This document shows, piece after piece, positions 17,826 through 26,651 of a stretch of 64,000 bases of DNA. Source of the stretch: Bacteroides sp. (lineage in GTDB: Bacteria; Bacteroidota; Bacteroidia; Bacteroidales; Bacteroidaceae); NCBI GenBank assembly GCA_015060765.1, contig SUXW01000003.1, positions 62,001-126,000 of the forward strand. The letters run 5' to 3'. Each line of letters starts with the position of its first letter. Position 1 is the stretch's first letter. The notes below the pieces were generated by a model. The model was not told the origin of the DNA and did not search any database. It was given only the letters and a program-made list of their open reading frames with translations. The translations under genes were made by a program, and so were the position numbers.

Positions 17826-19229
17826 TTATTTGTTGCGAGCTTCTATTTCTTTGTTGATCTTGTCGATGACATCATCTTCGAGTTCATACTTCGAGATAAT
17901 CCACATAGCCAATAAAAGGAGGATTGCTGGGATAACGCAAACCAACCACAAGATACCTTGTTCGGCCATTGGAGTTTGCTGTGACAAATCAGCGTTGAAA
18001 CCTACCATAGCCAATACCATTCCTGGTACTACACCACCCAATGCCATACCAGCCTTGAAGAAGAGACCGGTCAATGCGTTTACGATACCGGCAATGCGAC
18101 GTCCGGAAGTATATTCACCATAAGAAACGACTTCCGGTACAAGTGCCCACATATAACCAGTGGCAACAATGATACCGGTGCTCTTTACAAACTGGGCTAC
18201 ACAAAGCAGATCGAATCGTTTCAATGATTCTACTTGGACGAAGATATACATCATAGCCATACCTACGATAGCTGTTCCGAGGAAAAGGTAGAACATACCT
18301 TTCTTGCCAATCTTACGCTTGATGGCAGGAACCAAAGGCATGAAGATAAATGCGGGGATAGTACCCAACCACATGAATGCGGTAGTCATTAACGGAGTAG
18401 CACCTACGTTGTAGTTCATGAAATATGCATCAGCAGCATTACCAACACTCATCATGGCGAATGCGGTGATGAAGAAGAATGCCAATACGCGCAAAGGACG
18501 ATTGCGGAGAAATTCTGTCCACAAGTCACTTGCTTTTACGTTTTCGGATTCCTTTTGATCCATTACTACGCGTTCCTTGCATTGTACGAAACAGAAGATA
18601 AGCAATGCCAAACCGGCCAAAGCAAAGATGGTCATGGTAATGAACCATGCTGAAGCTGCTTCCGGTTTGTCGGTGATAGCTTCTCCATTGGCTGCAACCG
18701 GAGCGAAGATGGCGATAACCATAGGAAGTGACTTCACGATGAGCGCACCTAAGTTGGCCATGAACATACGAGTAGAAGTCAAAACGGTGATTTCATTCGT
18801 ATCGCGGGTCAATGAAGAGTTCAAAGCTCCGTAAGGTACATTTACTAAAGTATAACACATACTCATACCTACGTAAGTAATGTAAGCATATACGACGGAA
18901 CCGCTAAAACCGTTCCAGAAACAGAGTATAGACAAACCAGCCAAAGGAATACCGCCCAAGATAAGCCAAGAACGATACTTACCCCACTTGGGATTGCCTT
19001 TATCGACAAATGCACCAACCAAAGGGTCCCAAAGTACATCAACCAAACGTACAATCAGGAACATCAGCGCTGCTGTTCCAGGGTCCAAACCATATACATT
19101 TGTGTAGAAAAATAAAAGCCAAATACTAACCGTTTGATAGATTAGGTTTTGTGCCATGTCACCGGAACCGAATCCGATACGTTGTAACCAGGATAATTTG
19201 TAGAATCCTTTTTCTTCGTTTGTTTCCAT
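17826..19229 (-). CDS. GPH-family sugar:cation symporter (MFS), probable xyloside importer
   Basis: 467 residues with about twelve membrane helices. The N-terminal GFGSGDMAQNLIYQTVSIWLLFF and the following DVLWDPLVGAFVDKGNPKWGKYRSW contain the cytoplasmic-loop motif D-P-x-x-G-x-x-x-D-x-x-x-x-x-x-G-x-x-R that defines glycoside-pentoside-hexuronide symporters. Between GH35-like (17 bp upstream) and GH10 (11 bp downstream) it most likely imports xylobiose, short xylo-oligosaccharides or glucuronides across the inner membrane. Substrate is inferred from context; MelB/XynB-type relatives use sodium or protons. Confidence 0.9.
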   Translation of the reverse strand: METNEEKGFYKLSWLQRIGFGSGDMAQNLIYQTVSIWLLFFYTNVYGLDPGTAALMFLIVRLVDVLWDPLVGAFVDKGNPKWGKYRSWLILGGIPLAGLSILCFWNGFSGSVVYAYITYVGMSMCYTLVNVPYGALNSSLTRDTNEITVLTSTRMFMANLGALIVKSLPMVIAIFAPVAANGEAITDKPEAASAWFITMTIFALAGLALLIFCFVQCKERVVMDQKESENVKASDLWTEFLRNRPLRVLAFFFITAFAMMSVGNAADAYFMNYNVGATPLMTTAFMWLGTIPAFIFMPLVPAIKRKIGKKGMFYLFLGTAIVGMAMMYIFVQVESLKRFDLLCVAQFVKSTGIIVATGYMWALVPEVVSYGEYTSGRRIAGIVNALTGLFFKAGMALGGVVPGMVLAMVGFNADLSQQTPMAEQGILWLVCVIPAILLLLAMWIISKYELEDDVIDKINKEIEARNK

Positions 19230-19246
19230 AATTATTGTTATTTAGA

Positions 19247-20962
19247 TTATTTGTATTCATATAGTTTGACATGCAGGGTCTTGTAATCTCCGACAGAAAT
19301 TCGGACGTGACGTCCCTGATGATCTTGATCTCCGTTTAATCGGCGGATGTATTTAAATGTTCCATCCTCGTTGATTTTCACTTCGTCTACCGAACCGATA
19401 CCACAACGGCTTCCTGTCCATTGTTGGATTTTTGTAGTTGTCTTTTCATTGGAACCGGCTTGTGCAAAACCGTCTTCTCCCAATGCTTTTGGGGTATTGC
19501 TTATAGCCTTTTCACTTTTCTTGGCAAACTCTACCACAATTCCGTTACCGGCTATGATGTATTCATTTTTAGCTAAACGTAGAATGATACCGCCACCTTC
19601 GGGCCAAGTGCTACCGTCGGTAGCACGAGGATCCCATGGTAAAGTGAAATTATGTCGGCATGTCAATATCAAATCGTCCATATCAAGTATCCGTTCTTTG
19701 TTTTGCTGGTCGAACAGCAAACCTTTCATGACACCTTTTCCTTGGTGTTGGGTGATGAGAGGCATCAATTCGTTCAGATGTTTATATCCTGCTACCAGCA
19801 TGTTGTCGGGAGCATCCGAACCGTCTTCGATGGAGAAGGGACTGATGCCGATGGCGTCGTGTTCTGCGAAAATATAGAAGGCTCTGACACCGTCGTTGTC
19901 GGTCAACTTGATTTCGGGAATAAATAGCGGGTTGTTGTGCAAATGATATTGTGCAACCCAATCGGTAAAACCATTGTCGTATAAATCGGGCGCCAAAATG
20001 TCGATGCTGGGTGCACCGCAATGCCATGCATCAATCAAATGAGCCAATGGACCAGCCGATGGATATTCACCGGGCTTACGTCCACGACTATTCATGGCGG
20101 CGTTGACATAAAGAGGGACGTTATAGATGGAACGTGCCGTCTGTGCCATACGTTCCACGTATTGGGCATAATGGTATGCCATGAAAATTTCGTCGGTATA
20201 GATGTCGGCTCCAAATATCTCTTGCCATGTTCCGGAAGTTTTGTAGCCTTGGCTTTCCCATTTTTTCAACATTTGTGGGTGAAGTCTCTTCTTGTTCTTT
20301 TGCAAATAGGAAATAAATGTTTCGGGTACGGGACTGTAGAAGGCTTTGTTAGCTGCTACGGAATGGTCGCGTGCTGATTCCAACATGCCTATTTCGTTCT
20401 CAATTTGGATCATGATGACAGTTCCTGCTTCCTTGTCAATGGAGGCGATATGTTTCATCCATTGGGAGAAGGCACGATTGTCCGCTTGAAATACTTCTTC
20501 CGAAAAAGCACTGGCTATTTCCAATGGCTTACCGTTTTCGGTATACGACCGTGGATATTTCTTGTAGTTTTCCTTGAACCAAAGCGGTGCATAGCAACTC
20601 ATGGAATTTTTCCACGCACCGAACCATAGGAAGATAACTTTCAAATGATTTTTTCTTGCTTGGTTGATAACCTTGTCGGTTAATGTGAAATCAAATTGGC
20701 CTTCGATAGGCTCTGTTAAATCCCAATAGGCTGGTACCAAAACCGTGTTCAGCCCCATTCGCTCCAATTGGGGAAAAATACGCTCAATGTCTTCTGCACA
20801 TGAAGCCGATGAGTTCCCTAATTCACCACCGAGAATGAGGAACGGCTTTCCATTGACATGCAATTGGGTCGCGGTTCCTTGTCGTACCAAATGACTGCTT
20901 TGGGCGAAGCTTGTATGAGGAATCAGTAAAGCCAGTAAAAATAATGCTATAATGTTTTTCAT
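19247..20962 (-). CDS. GH35-like glycoside hydrolase with DUF5597 C-terminal domain
   Basis: 571 residues from the ATG at 20962 (MKNIIALFLLALLIPHTSFAQ, signal peptide to about 20); an in-frame ATG 27 bp upstream lies over the -7 promoter element and is rejected. The catalytic barrel has LILGGELGNSS, then TVIMIQIENEIG with acid/base Glu190 and NPLFIPEIKL with nucleophile Glu350, as expected for clan A enzymes. The last 150 or so residues fit the DUF5597 domain. Related proteins are usually annotated beta-galactosidase, but as the first gene of a xylan operon it may act on a xylan side chain such as galactose or a xylose-containing unit. Substrate unknown. Confidence 0.82.
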   Translation of the reverse strand: MKNIIALFLLALLIPHTSFAQSSHLVRQGTATQLHVNGKPFLILGGELGNSSASCAEDIERIFPQLERMGLNTVLVPAYWDLTEPIEGQFDFTLTDKVINQARKNHLKVIFLWFGAWKNSMSCYAPLWFKENYKKYPRSYTENGKPLEIASAFSEEVFQADNRAFSQWMKHIASIDKEAGTVIMIQIENEIGMLESARDHSVAANKAFYSPVPETFISYLQKNKKRLHPQMLKKWESQGYKTSGTWQEIFGADIYTDEIFMAYHYAQYVERMAQTARSIYNVPLYVNAAMNSRGRKPGEYPSAGPLAHLIDAWHCGAPSIDILAPDLYDNGFTDWVAQYHLHNNPLFIPEIKLTDNDGVRAFYIFAEHDAIGISPFSIEDGSDAPDNMLVAGYKHLNELMPLITQHQGKGVMKGLLFDQQNKERILDMDDLILTCRHNFTLPWDPRATDGSTWPEGGGIILRLAKNEYIIAGNGIVVEFAKKSEKAISNTPKALGEDGFAQAGSNEKTTTKIQQWTGSRCGIGSVDEVKINEDGTFKYIRRLNGDQDHQGRHVRISVGDYKTLHVKLYEYK

Positions 20963-20986
20963 GGTTATATACTCTTTTTCAAATTT

Positions 20987-21016
20987 CAAAGATATATAAC
21001 TTTATTGAAAAACAAA
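20987..21016 (-). promoter_or_regulatory. Promoter of the six-gene xylan operon
   Basis: On the minus strand a -7 element TATCTTTG (20987-20994) and a -33 TTTG (21013-21016) are separated by 18 bp, close to the 19-21 bp Bacteroidetes norm. The first start codon is 25 bp downstream of the -7 box. Confidence 0.7.
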
Positions 21017-21023
21017 TTTATTT

Positions 21024-21096
21024 ATGTTTCATACATGTAACATTATTGAAACATGACTTTTGATTTTGTAACATATCCTTTTACTTATGTTACAAA
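21024..21096. promoter_or_regulatory. Operator-like array of ATGTTTCA/ATGTTACA half-sites
   Basis: Five related half-sites lie directly upstream of the xylan-operon -33 element: ATGTTTCAT 21024-21032, ATGTAACAT 21035-21043, TGAAACATG 21047-21055, TGTAACATAT 21067-21076 and ATGTTACAAA 21087-21096. They form two perfect 8-bp inverted repeats (21024-21031 with 21047-21054; 21067-21074 with 21087-21094). The position fits activator sites for the HTCS AraC-type domain. Confidence 0.55.
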
Positions 21097-21133
21097 TATT
21101 GTGTCCTTTTCGGTTGTTTGGACTTTTTGATTG

Positions 21134-22006
21134 TTATTTTAAGCTGAATGAGTTGCTTCCAATCATTACGCCGTCGGCGAAAATATAGACATTGTAAGTA
21201 CCGGCTGCCAAGTATTCTTCTACATCCCAATAAACGGTGACGGTCTGTTCCTCACCGGTGTATTCAATGTATTTTTTGATGGAGTATTGCAACTCACGGT
21301 TCTCGTAGTTGAATGTATCGGATGCATTCTTGCTCAACACTTCGTTGCCTGGTTGGGTGATACGTACATAAAGGGTACGTTCTCCCGTTTGTGCAGTGAT
21401 GTTTTTTACTAATGTAAATGAAACAGCCAATTTCTTGACATTTTTGACTTTCTGAGTTTCTTTGCCACGTTTGTTTCTTCCTTCAACGACAATGTTGGTC
21501 GCGTCGAGTTGTGCGGCCAAGGCAACTTTCTCGTTCAAATTCTTCTTTTCTTCAGCTAAAGTGTTGATTTGGCGGGTAGCTTCGTTGTATTTTTGCTTGA
21601 CTTCTTTGTTTTCGGTCGTCAGTGCCTCGTTTAAACGATTTAAAGAGTCTATCTGTATTACATAACTGCGTAATACAGCTCGGACAGTCTTTAGCTCTTT
21701 CTTTAATCTCATGATTTCAGCAGCGTTGCTTGACTTCACTTGACGGAGTTCTTCAAGCAACCGTTGGGTTCTCAACTGCTCACTCTCCAATTTTTGTCTG
21801 AGTGAATCGTTGTTTATTTGAACTTGAAGTTCGTCGTATTGGGTAGCATAAGTGGTATACTCATTTTCCATTTCTTCCTTTTCGATAGCGAATAATTCGC
21901 TCATCTCTTTGTTTTCCTGCACTTGGCGGAATGCAAAGAATGAAACTCCACCGATTATGATAATCAGCAGGATGATGATAATGATCAGATTTTTATTCTT
22001 ACTCAT
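21134..22006 (-). CDS. Membrane-anchored coiled-coil protein, hypothetical
   Basis: 290 residues. A single very hydrophobic helix follows the first few residues (LIIIIILLIIIIGGVSFFAF, about 7-27), then a long coiled coil at about 30-165 (heptads rich in Glu, Gln, Leu and Arg, for example RLLEELRQVKSSNAAEIMRLKKEL). The last 120 residues look like a compact beta-domain (KLAVSFTLVKNITAQTGERTLYVRI, VTVYWDVEEYLAAGTYNVYIFADG). The topology suggests a short cytoplasmic start with the rest in the periplasm. Bacteroidetes have close relatives of this layout, with no known function. It has its own promoter facing away from mdh. Confidence 0.75.
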   Translation of the reverse strand: MSKNKNLIIIIILLIIIIGGVSFFAFRQVQENKEMSELFAIEKEEMENEYTTYATQYDELQVQINNDSLRQKLESEQLRTQRLLEELRQVKSSNAAEIMRLKKELKTVRAVLRSYVIQIDSLNRLNEALTTENKEVKQKYNEATRQINTLAEEKKNLNEKVALAAQLDATNIVVEGRNKRGKETQKVKNVKKLAVSFTLVKNITAQTGERTLYVRITQPGNEVLSKNASDTFNYENRELQYSIKKYIEYTGEEQTVTVYWDVEEYLAAGTYNVYIFADGVMIGSNSFSLK

Positions 22007-22026
22007 GGTGTTACGTTAATTTCTCG

Positions 22027-22034
22027 CAAAAGTA
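22027..22034 (-). promoter_or_regulatory. -7 element for the coiled-coil membrane protein
   Basis: Minus strand TACTTTTG, 20 bp before the start codon; no clear -33 element. Confidence 0.45.
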
Positions 22035-22099
22035 CAATAAATAATGTATATAGAGTGAAAATAATTATGGAAATTTTTCTTTAATCCGATAGAACGTTG

Positions 22100-22107
22100 T
22101 AACTTTG
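22100..22107 (+). promoter_or_regulatory. -7 element for mdh
   Basis: TAACTTTG matches TAnnTTTG. It lies 52 bp before the mdh start codon and implies a leader of about 45 nt. No -33 TTTG at the usual spacing. Confidence 0.5.
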
Positions 22108-22159
22108 CATCCGATTATAAAAGGAATAAATTATCAACTTTAAATAAAATATTGAGATT

Positions 22160-23101
22160 ATGTCAAAAGTAACCGTAGTTGGCGCAGGTAATGTAGGCGC
22201 TACATGTGCAAATGTTCTTGCCTTTAATGAAGTGGCAGACCAGGTGGTAATGCTCGATGTAAAGGAAGGTGTTTCTGAAGGTAAAGCAATGGATATGATG
22301 CAGACAGCTCAGTTGTTGGGCTTCGACACTACCATTGTAGGTTGCACCAATGATTATGAAAAGACTGCTGATTCGGATGTAGTAGTAATTACTTCAGGTA
22401 TTCCTCGTAAGCCGGGTATGACTCGCGAAGAATTGATCGGTGTAAATGCAGGCATCGTTAAGTCTGTAGCTCAAAACATCTTGAAGTATTCTCCTAACGC
22501 TATCTTGGTGGTTATCTCTAACCCGATGGATACTATGACTTACTTGGCATTGAAGTCATTGGGCTTGCCAAAGAATAGAATCATTGGTATGGGTGGTGCT
22601 TTGGACAGCTCTCGTTTCAAATATTTCTTGTCACAAGCTTTGGGTTGCAACGCCAACGAAGTAGAAGGTATGGTTATCGGTGGTCACGGTGATACAACTA
22701 TGATTCCTTTGACTCGCTTCGCTACATACAAGGGTATGCCGGTTTCTAACTTCTTGTCAGCTGAAAAGTTAGAAGAAATCGCAGCTTCTACTATGGTAGG
22801 TGGTGCTACATTGACTAAGTTGCTCGGAACTTCAGCATGGTATGCTCCGGGTGCAGCAGGTGCATTCGTCGTTGAAGCTATCATGCACGACCAAAAGAAG
22901 ATGATTCCTTGCTCTGTAATGTTGGAAGGTGAATACGGTGAATCAGACATTTGCTGTGGTGTTCCTGTAATCTTGGGCAAGAACGGTATTGAAAAGATCG
23001 TAGAACTTCCATTGAACGAAGACGAAAAGGCTAAGTTCGCTGCAAGTGCTGCTGCTGTTCGTAAGACAAATGCTGCCTTGACAGAAGTGGGTGCTCTTTG
23101 A
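22160..23101 (+). CDS. mdh: Malate dehydrogenase (NAD-dependent, LDH-like type)
   Basis: 313 residues, the length of LDH-like bacterial malate dehydrogenases. It interconverts malate and oxaloacetate in the reductive succinate/propionate branch used by gut Bacteroidetes. N-terminal nucleotide-binding VTVVGAGNVGATCAN; substrate-loop Arg residues in SGIPRKPGMTREELIGVNA; catalytic His in MVIGGHGDTTMIP. Monocistronic: its own -7 element upstream and a strong terminator downstream. Codon use is that of a highly expressed gene. Confidence 0.97.
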   Translation: MSKVTVVGAGNVGATCANVLAFNEVADQVVMLDVKEGVSEGKAMDMMQTAQLLGFDTTIVGCTNDYEKTADSDVVVITSGIPRKPGMTREELIGVNAGIVKSVAQNILKYSPNAILVVISNPMDTMTYLALKSLGLPKNRIIGMGGALDSSRFKYFLSQALGCNANEVEGMVIGGHGDTTMIPLTRFATYKGMPVSNFLSAEKLEEIAASTMVGGATLTKLLGTSAWYAPGAAGAFVVEAIMHDQKKMIPCSVMLEGEYGESDICCGVPVILGKNGIEKIVELPLNEDEKAKFAASAAAVRKTNAALTEVGAL

Positions 23102-23152
23102 TATGAGATAAAAATCAATTCTTGGTAATAGAGGAATTGATTTCAAATAGAA

Positions 23153-23199
23153 AAGAAGAATCTGTTTACATTTTCATGCATACAGATTCTTCTTTTTTT
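23153..23199 (+). terminator. Rho-independent terminator of mdh
   Basis: 13-bp perfect stem (23153-23165 with 23182-23194), 16-nt loop, then a T run to 23199. A second hairpin (23112-23121 with 23134-23143) lies just upstream. The stem's A-rich 5' side may also serve the convergent lipoprotein gene. Confidence 0.85.
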
Positions 23200-23218
23200 A
23201 TGGAGTGATAAATCAGAT

Positions 23219-24925
23219 CTATTTGAATCGGGGTACGTTACTTTCATCCATTTCCCACTTCTTGAATGGAATGTCCGGATAGTTGTTTTTGCCTGTCGTG
23301 TCAATCCATTCATTTAAAAGGGTAGTGATAGGAGTATCGTTCGTTTGAAAATTATTGCTGTATTTCAACGCATTTGAAATGGAACTGTTGGTTGTCTTGT
23401 AATAGGTCGTCCCGTTGTTGTAGAATGTATTCTCGATGGATGCTCCTCTTGCATATCCGATGATGGAACCAAAATAATTGTATTTGTTGACATGATAGAC
23501 ATAGCAATTGGATAAATATAACGGTATGTTAATGTTAGACATTCCTGCAATTCCTCCAGAGGCGGCAGTGCTCTTGGTGGCAAAGGTGTTGTTGTAAGTA
23601 TAGCAATTCAGAATATGTCCGGTTGCATTTCCGGCAATGCCTCCGCCTTTTGTATTGGCCGCAATTTTTAATTGGCAGTCTTGGGTGAAACAGTTGACGA
23701 TGAATCCTGCGTTATTGGCGCAAATGAGGCCCGAAGCCGTATGGTTGTTGCCTGCGGATATCGATGAGTGGGAAACGGAGCAGTTGAGTATCATGCCATA
23801 GTTTGTACCCGATAGGATACCTGTTTGGCTGCATGTAGGATTGCTGACACTGGATGAATGGGATATATGTAGGTTCCGTACCATTCCTTTGGAACCGATA
23901 TACCCAAATAGTCCGCTATATAAACTTTGTACAGCGGTATTGCTACTTTTATCTGGTACCGTAAAATTGGAAATCGTATAGTTGTTTCCTTCGAATGTGT
24001 AATTGAATCCATAAGTGTTATGGATACCGATGGGAAGCAAGCGTTTGCATTCTTCTTCGGTCAATGCTATGTCGTTCATCAGGTAGAATATGGTATCGTT
24101 GCCGACTTTTTCTCCAAACTCATCCAATGTTCGGCTGTCATTGTTGCTTCTTTTATTGATTAATGAACTGAAAGCAATTAGGTCTTCTGCTGTATAGATA
24201 CCGACAGCTGTCTTCAACTTACAATTGTAATTGTGGTTACTTTTAAAAGTGTAAGGGGCTATTGGCACGGTTTGTGTGCCGTGTTCCATCACTAATTGAA
24301 GCGTCAGTTCGACCTTTTCGAGCGGCGGAAGTATAAACGGATAGTTTCCGCTTTCGTTGGAAGATAGTACAGAGGTATATTCTTTAGAAGAGGTCGTGAA
24401 CGAACCTGATTCCAATGATATGTTGGTAACGGTTGCGGGAACAGTCAGTCTGATTTCTTTGATTTGCTGACGGATAGAAAGAGGAGCCTGGAAAGTCAGT
24501 TTGGAAAATAAATGTTTGAAAGATAATTCAATGTCCTGTTTCTGAAACAAAGTATCTTGTGCAATCAAGATATCTTCTAAATATCCATTTGCATACAAAT
24601 TGGATGATGAATAGGTGTGATCTTCATATACAGGGTATATAGCTGTATATGAAGTTGTATCCGCATTCTTGTTCCATGAAAGGGGGATACTACTTTCCCA
24701 TCGTGTACCGGAATAGGTCAGTACTTGACTTGGGATATCCAAAGCTCCTTTTGCATAAAACAATACGGTCGATTGAGGTGGAAGATTTTCTTCCCCTGCT
24801 ATGCTGCTACGTGAAATGATAGGTTCGTTGGATGAATGTGGTAAATTGACGATAGGGTCAATGGAGTCTTTGCAACTAAATAAGCCAAGTAGGCTGAAAA
24901 CGAAAAGTGAAATTTGTTTTTTCAT
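23219..24925 (-). CDS. Lipoprotein with fimbrillin-like N-terminus and GLUG-type repeats
   Basis: A 568-residue lipoprotein (signal to Cys18, LLGLFSC). Residues about 20-240 resemble a fimbrillin/Mfa-like domain: SSIPLSWNKNADTTSYTAIYPVYED and a FKHLFSKLTF strand followed by EIRLTVPATV are typical of the fold. From about 330 a set of GLUG-like repeats follows (SGLFGYIGSKGMVRNLHIS, GILSGTNYGMILNCSVSH, GLICANNAGFIVNCFT, GGIAGNATGHILNCYT, GGIAGMSN), expected to form a short right-handed solenoid. This combination is seen in surface adhesin-like Bacteroidetes proteins. Located alone between mdh and gdh, convergent with mdh. Ligand unknown. Confidence 0.78.
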   Translation of the reverse strand: MKKQISLFVFSLLGLFSCKDSIDPIVNLPHSSNEPIISRSSIAGEENLPPQSTVLFYAKGALDIPSQVLTYSGTRWESSIPLSWNKNADTTSYTAIYPVYEDHTYSSSNLYANGYLEDILIAQDTLFQKQDIELSFKHLFSKLTFQAPLSIRQQIKEIRLTVPATVTNISLESGSFTTSSKEYTSVLSSNESGNYPFILPPLEKVELTLQLVMEHGTQTVPIAPYTFKSNHNYNCKLKTAVGIYTAEDLIAFSSLINKRSNNDSRTLDEFGEKVGNDTIFYLMNDIALTEEECKRLLPIGIHNTYGFNYTFEGNNYTISNFTVPDKSSNTAVQSLYSGLFGYIGSKGMVRNLHISHSSSVSNPTCSQTGILSGTNYGMILNCSVSHSSISAGNNHTASGLICANNAGFIVNCFTQDCQLKIAANTKGGGIAGNATGHILNCYTYNNTFATKSTAASGGIAGMSNINIPLYLSNCYVYHVNKYNYFGSIIGYARGASIENTFYNNGTTYYKTTNSSISNALKYSNNFQTNDTPITTLLNEWIDTTGKNNYPDIPFKKWEMDESNVPRFK

Positions 24926-24999
24926 ATTCTATCAGTATTTATGTTAGAACGTTGCAAAATTAATGAAATATATGTAATAACAAAAGAAAAATATAAAAA

Positions 25000-25029
25000 A
25001 CGTTGCTTACCTTCACAGGCGAGCAACGT
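25000..25029 (-). terminator. Terminator of the first glutamate dehydrogenase gene
   Basis: Stem ACGTTGCT (25000-25007) with AGCAACGT (25022-25029), loop of 14 nt, and a T run on the minus strand from the A tract at 24995-25000. Confidence 0.75.
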
Positions 25030-25082
25030 ATTAACAATGTAAAATACAAATACAACTAAACGAGATTATTTTTATTATGATT

Positions 25083-26420
25083 TTAGACTATTCCTTGTGC
25101 CATCATAGCATGAGCTACTTTCATGAAACCGGCAATATTGGCTCCCTTTACGTAGTTGATGTATCCATCAGATTCGGTACCGTATTTAACGCATTGTTCG
25201 TGAATACCCAACATGATTTGGTGCAGTTTCTGATCCACTTCTTCTGCACTCCAACTCAAGTGCATGGCATTTTGGCTCATTTCCAGTCCAGATGTAGCTA
25301 CACCACCTGCATTAACAGCTTTTCCTGGAGCATATAACATTTTGTGCTCTATAAATGCATCAATAGCTTCTGGAGTACATCCCATATTGGAAATTTCGCC
25401 TACACAAATCACTGCATTATTAATCAGATTATTAGCATCTTCCCCGTTTAATTCGTTTTGGGTAGCACAAGGTAATGCTATGTCAACCTTTACTTCCCAA
25501 GGACGGCGACCTTCTACAAATGTTGCATTGGGGTATTTTTCTGCATACGGAGCAACAATGTCGTTGCCCGACGAACGAAGTTCGAGCATATAATCTATTT
25601 TTTCGCCACTGATACCGTCTGGGTCGTATACATAACCATCGGGACCAGAGATTGTAACGACTTTTGCACCTAATTGTGTGGCTTTGGTCACAGCTCCCCA
25701 CGCAACATTGCCAAATCCGGAAACAGCTATTGTCTTTCCCTTGATGTCGATACCTGCATTCTTCAACATTTGATTGACAAAGTACAAACCACCGAAACCG
25801 GTTGCTTCGGGACGAATCAATGAACCACCAAATTCCAATCCTTTGCCTGTAAATGTGCCGGTAAATTCGCGGGTTAGTTTTTTGTACATGCCGAACATGT
25901 AGCCTACTTCACGTCCGCCTACTCCGATGTCACCTGCCGGAACATCCATGTCGGGACCTACATGGCGCCATAATTCCAGCATGAATGCTTGACAGAATCT
26001 CATGATTTCTGCATTGCTCTTTCCTCTCGGTGAAAAGTCGGAACCACCCTTTCCGCCGCCCATAGGCAATGTTGTCAGGGCATTCTTGAATGTTTGTTCA
26101 AAACCTAAGAACTTCAGGATGGAAAGATTTACCGAAGCGTGGAAACGGATACCTCCCTTGTAAGGACCGATAGCGTTGTTGAACTGTACACGATAACCTA
26201 AATTGACCTGTACCTTTCCATTGTCGTCTACCCAGGGCACTTTGAATGTAAAGATGCGGTCGGGTTCTACCAATCGTTCAATCAATGAAGCTTTTTCAAA
26301 TTCGGGATGTTGGTTGTAAATGTCTTCAATAGAGTGTAATACTTCCTTTACAGCCTGTAAATACTCTGATTCCCCTGGATGCTTTGCTTCCAAAGAGGCC
26401 ATAATTTGATTGATATCCAT
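25083..26420 (-). CDS. gdhA: Glutamate dehydrogenase, hexameric (paralogue 1)
   Basis: 445 residues, the size of hexameric bacterial GDH. It interconverts 2-oxoglutarate plus ammonium and glutamate, the main ammonium assimilation step in Bacteroides. Motifs: GGIRFHASVNLSILKFLGFEQ, catalytic-lysine region PMGGGKGGSDFSPRGKS, DVPAGDIGVGGREVGYMFGMY, and the coenzyme fold IAVSGFGNVAWGAVTKA. Fingerprint GFGNVA is the glycine-rich loop. Whether NADP or NAD is preferred cannot be settled by eye. A close paralogue lies at 29672-31006, on the same strand beyond the PPDK-like gene. Confidence 0.95.
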   Translation of the reverse strand: MDINQIMASLEAKHPGESEYLQAVKEVLHSIEDIYNQHPEFEKASLIERLVEPDRIFTFKVPWVDDNGKVQVNLGYRVQFNNAIGPYKGGIRFHASVNLSILKFLGFEQTFKNALTTLPMGGGKGGSDFSPRGKSNAEIMRFCQAFMLELWRHVGPDMDVPAGDIGVGGREVGYMFGMYKKLTREFTGTFTGKGLEFGGSLIRPEATGFGGLYFVNQMLKNAGIDIKGKTIAVSGFGNVAWGAVTKATQLGAKVVTISGPDGYVYDPDGISGEKIDYMLELRSSGNDIVAPYAEKYPNATFVEGRRPWEVKVDIALPCATQNELNGEDANNLINNAVICVGEISNMGCTPEAIDAFIEHKMLYAPGKAVNAGGVATSGLEMSQNAMHLSWSAEEVDQKLHQIMLGIHEQCVKYGTESDGYINYVKGANIAGFMKVAHAMMAQGIV

Positions 26421-26466
26421 AATATAATTTTTTAAGGTTTTGACAAAATGAAATTCATTTCATTTG

Positions 26467-26497
26467 CAAAGATATGTTTTGTGTGGAAATGGCCAAA
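26467..26497 (-). promoter_or_regulatory. Promoter of gdh paralogue 1
   Basis: Minus strand -7 TATCTTTG (26467-26474) and -33 TTTG (26494-26497) with a 19-bp spacer, a full consensus match. Confidence 0.75.
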
Positions 26498-26651
26498 TGT
26501 TTTTATGAATATTTTTTCTTGTTTGCGACATTTTGTTTAAATTGGTGCTGCTCGATTCTTGTCGAAAAGGTTGAATTTAGTGCGAAATATGTTGCATACG
26601 TCAATAATAATCCCGTATTTTGTGTATATAAAATGTTTAAGCGTTAAAAAC

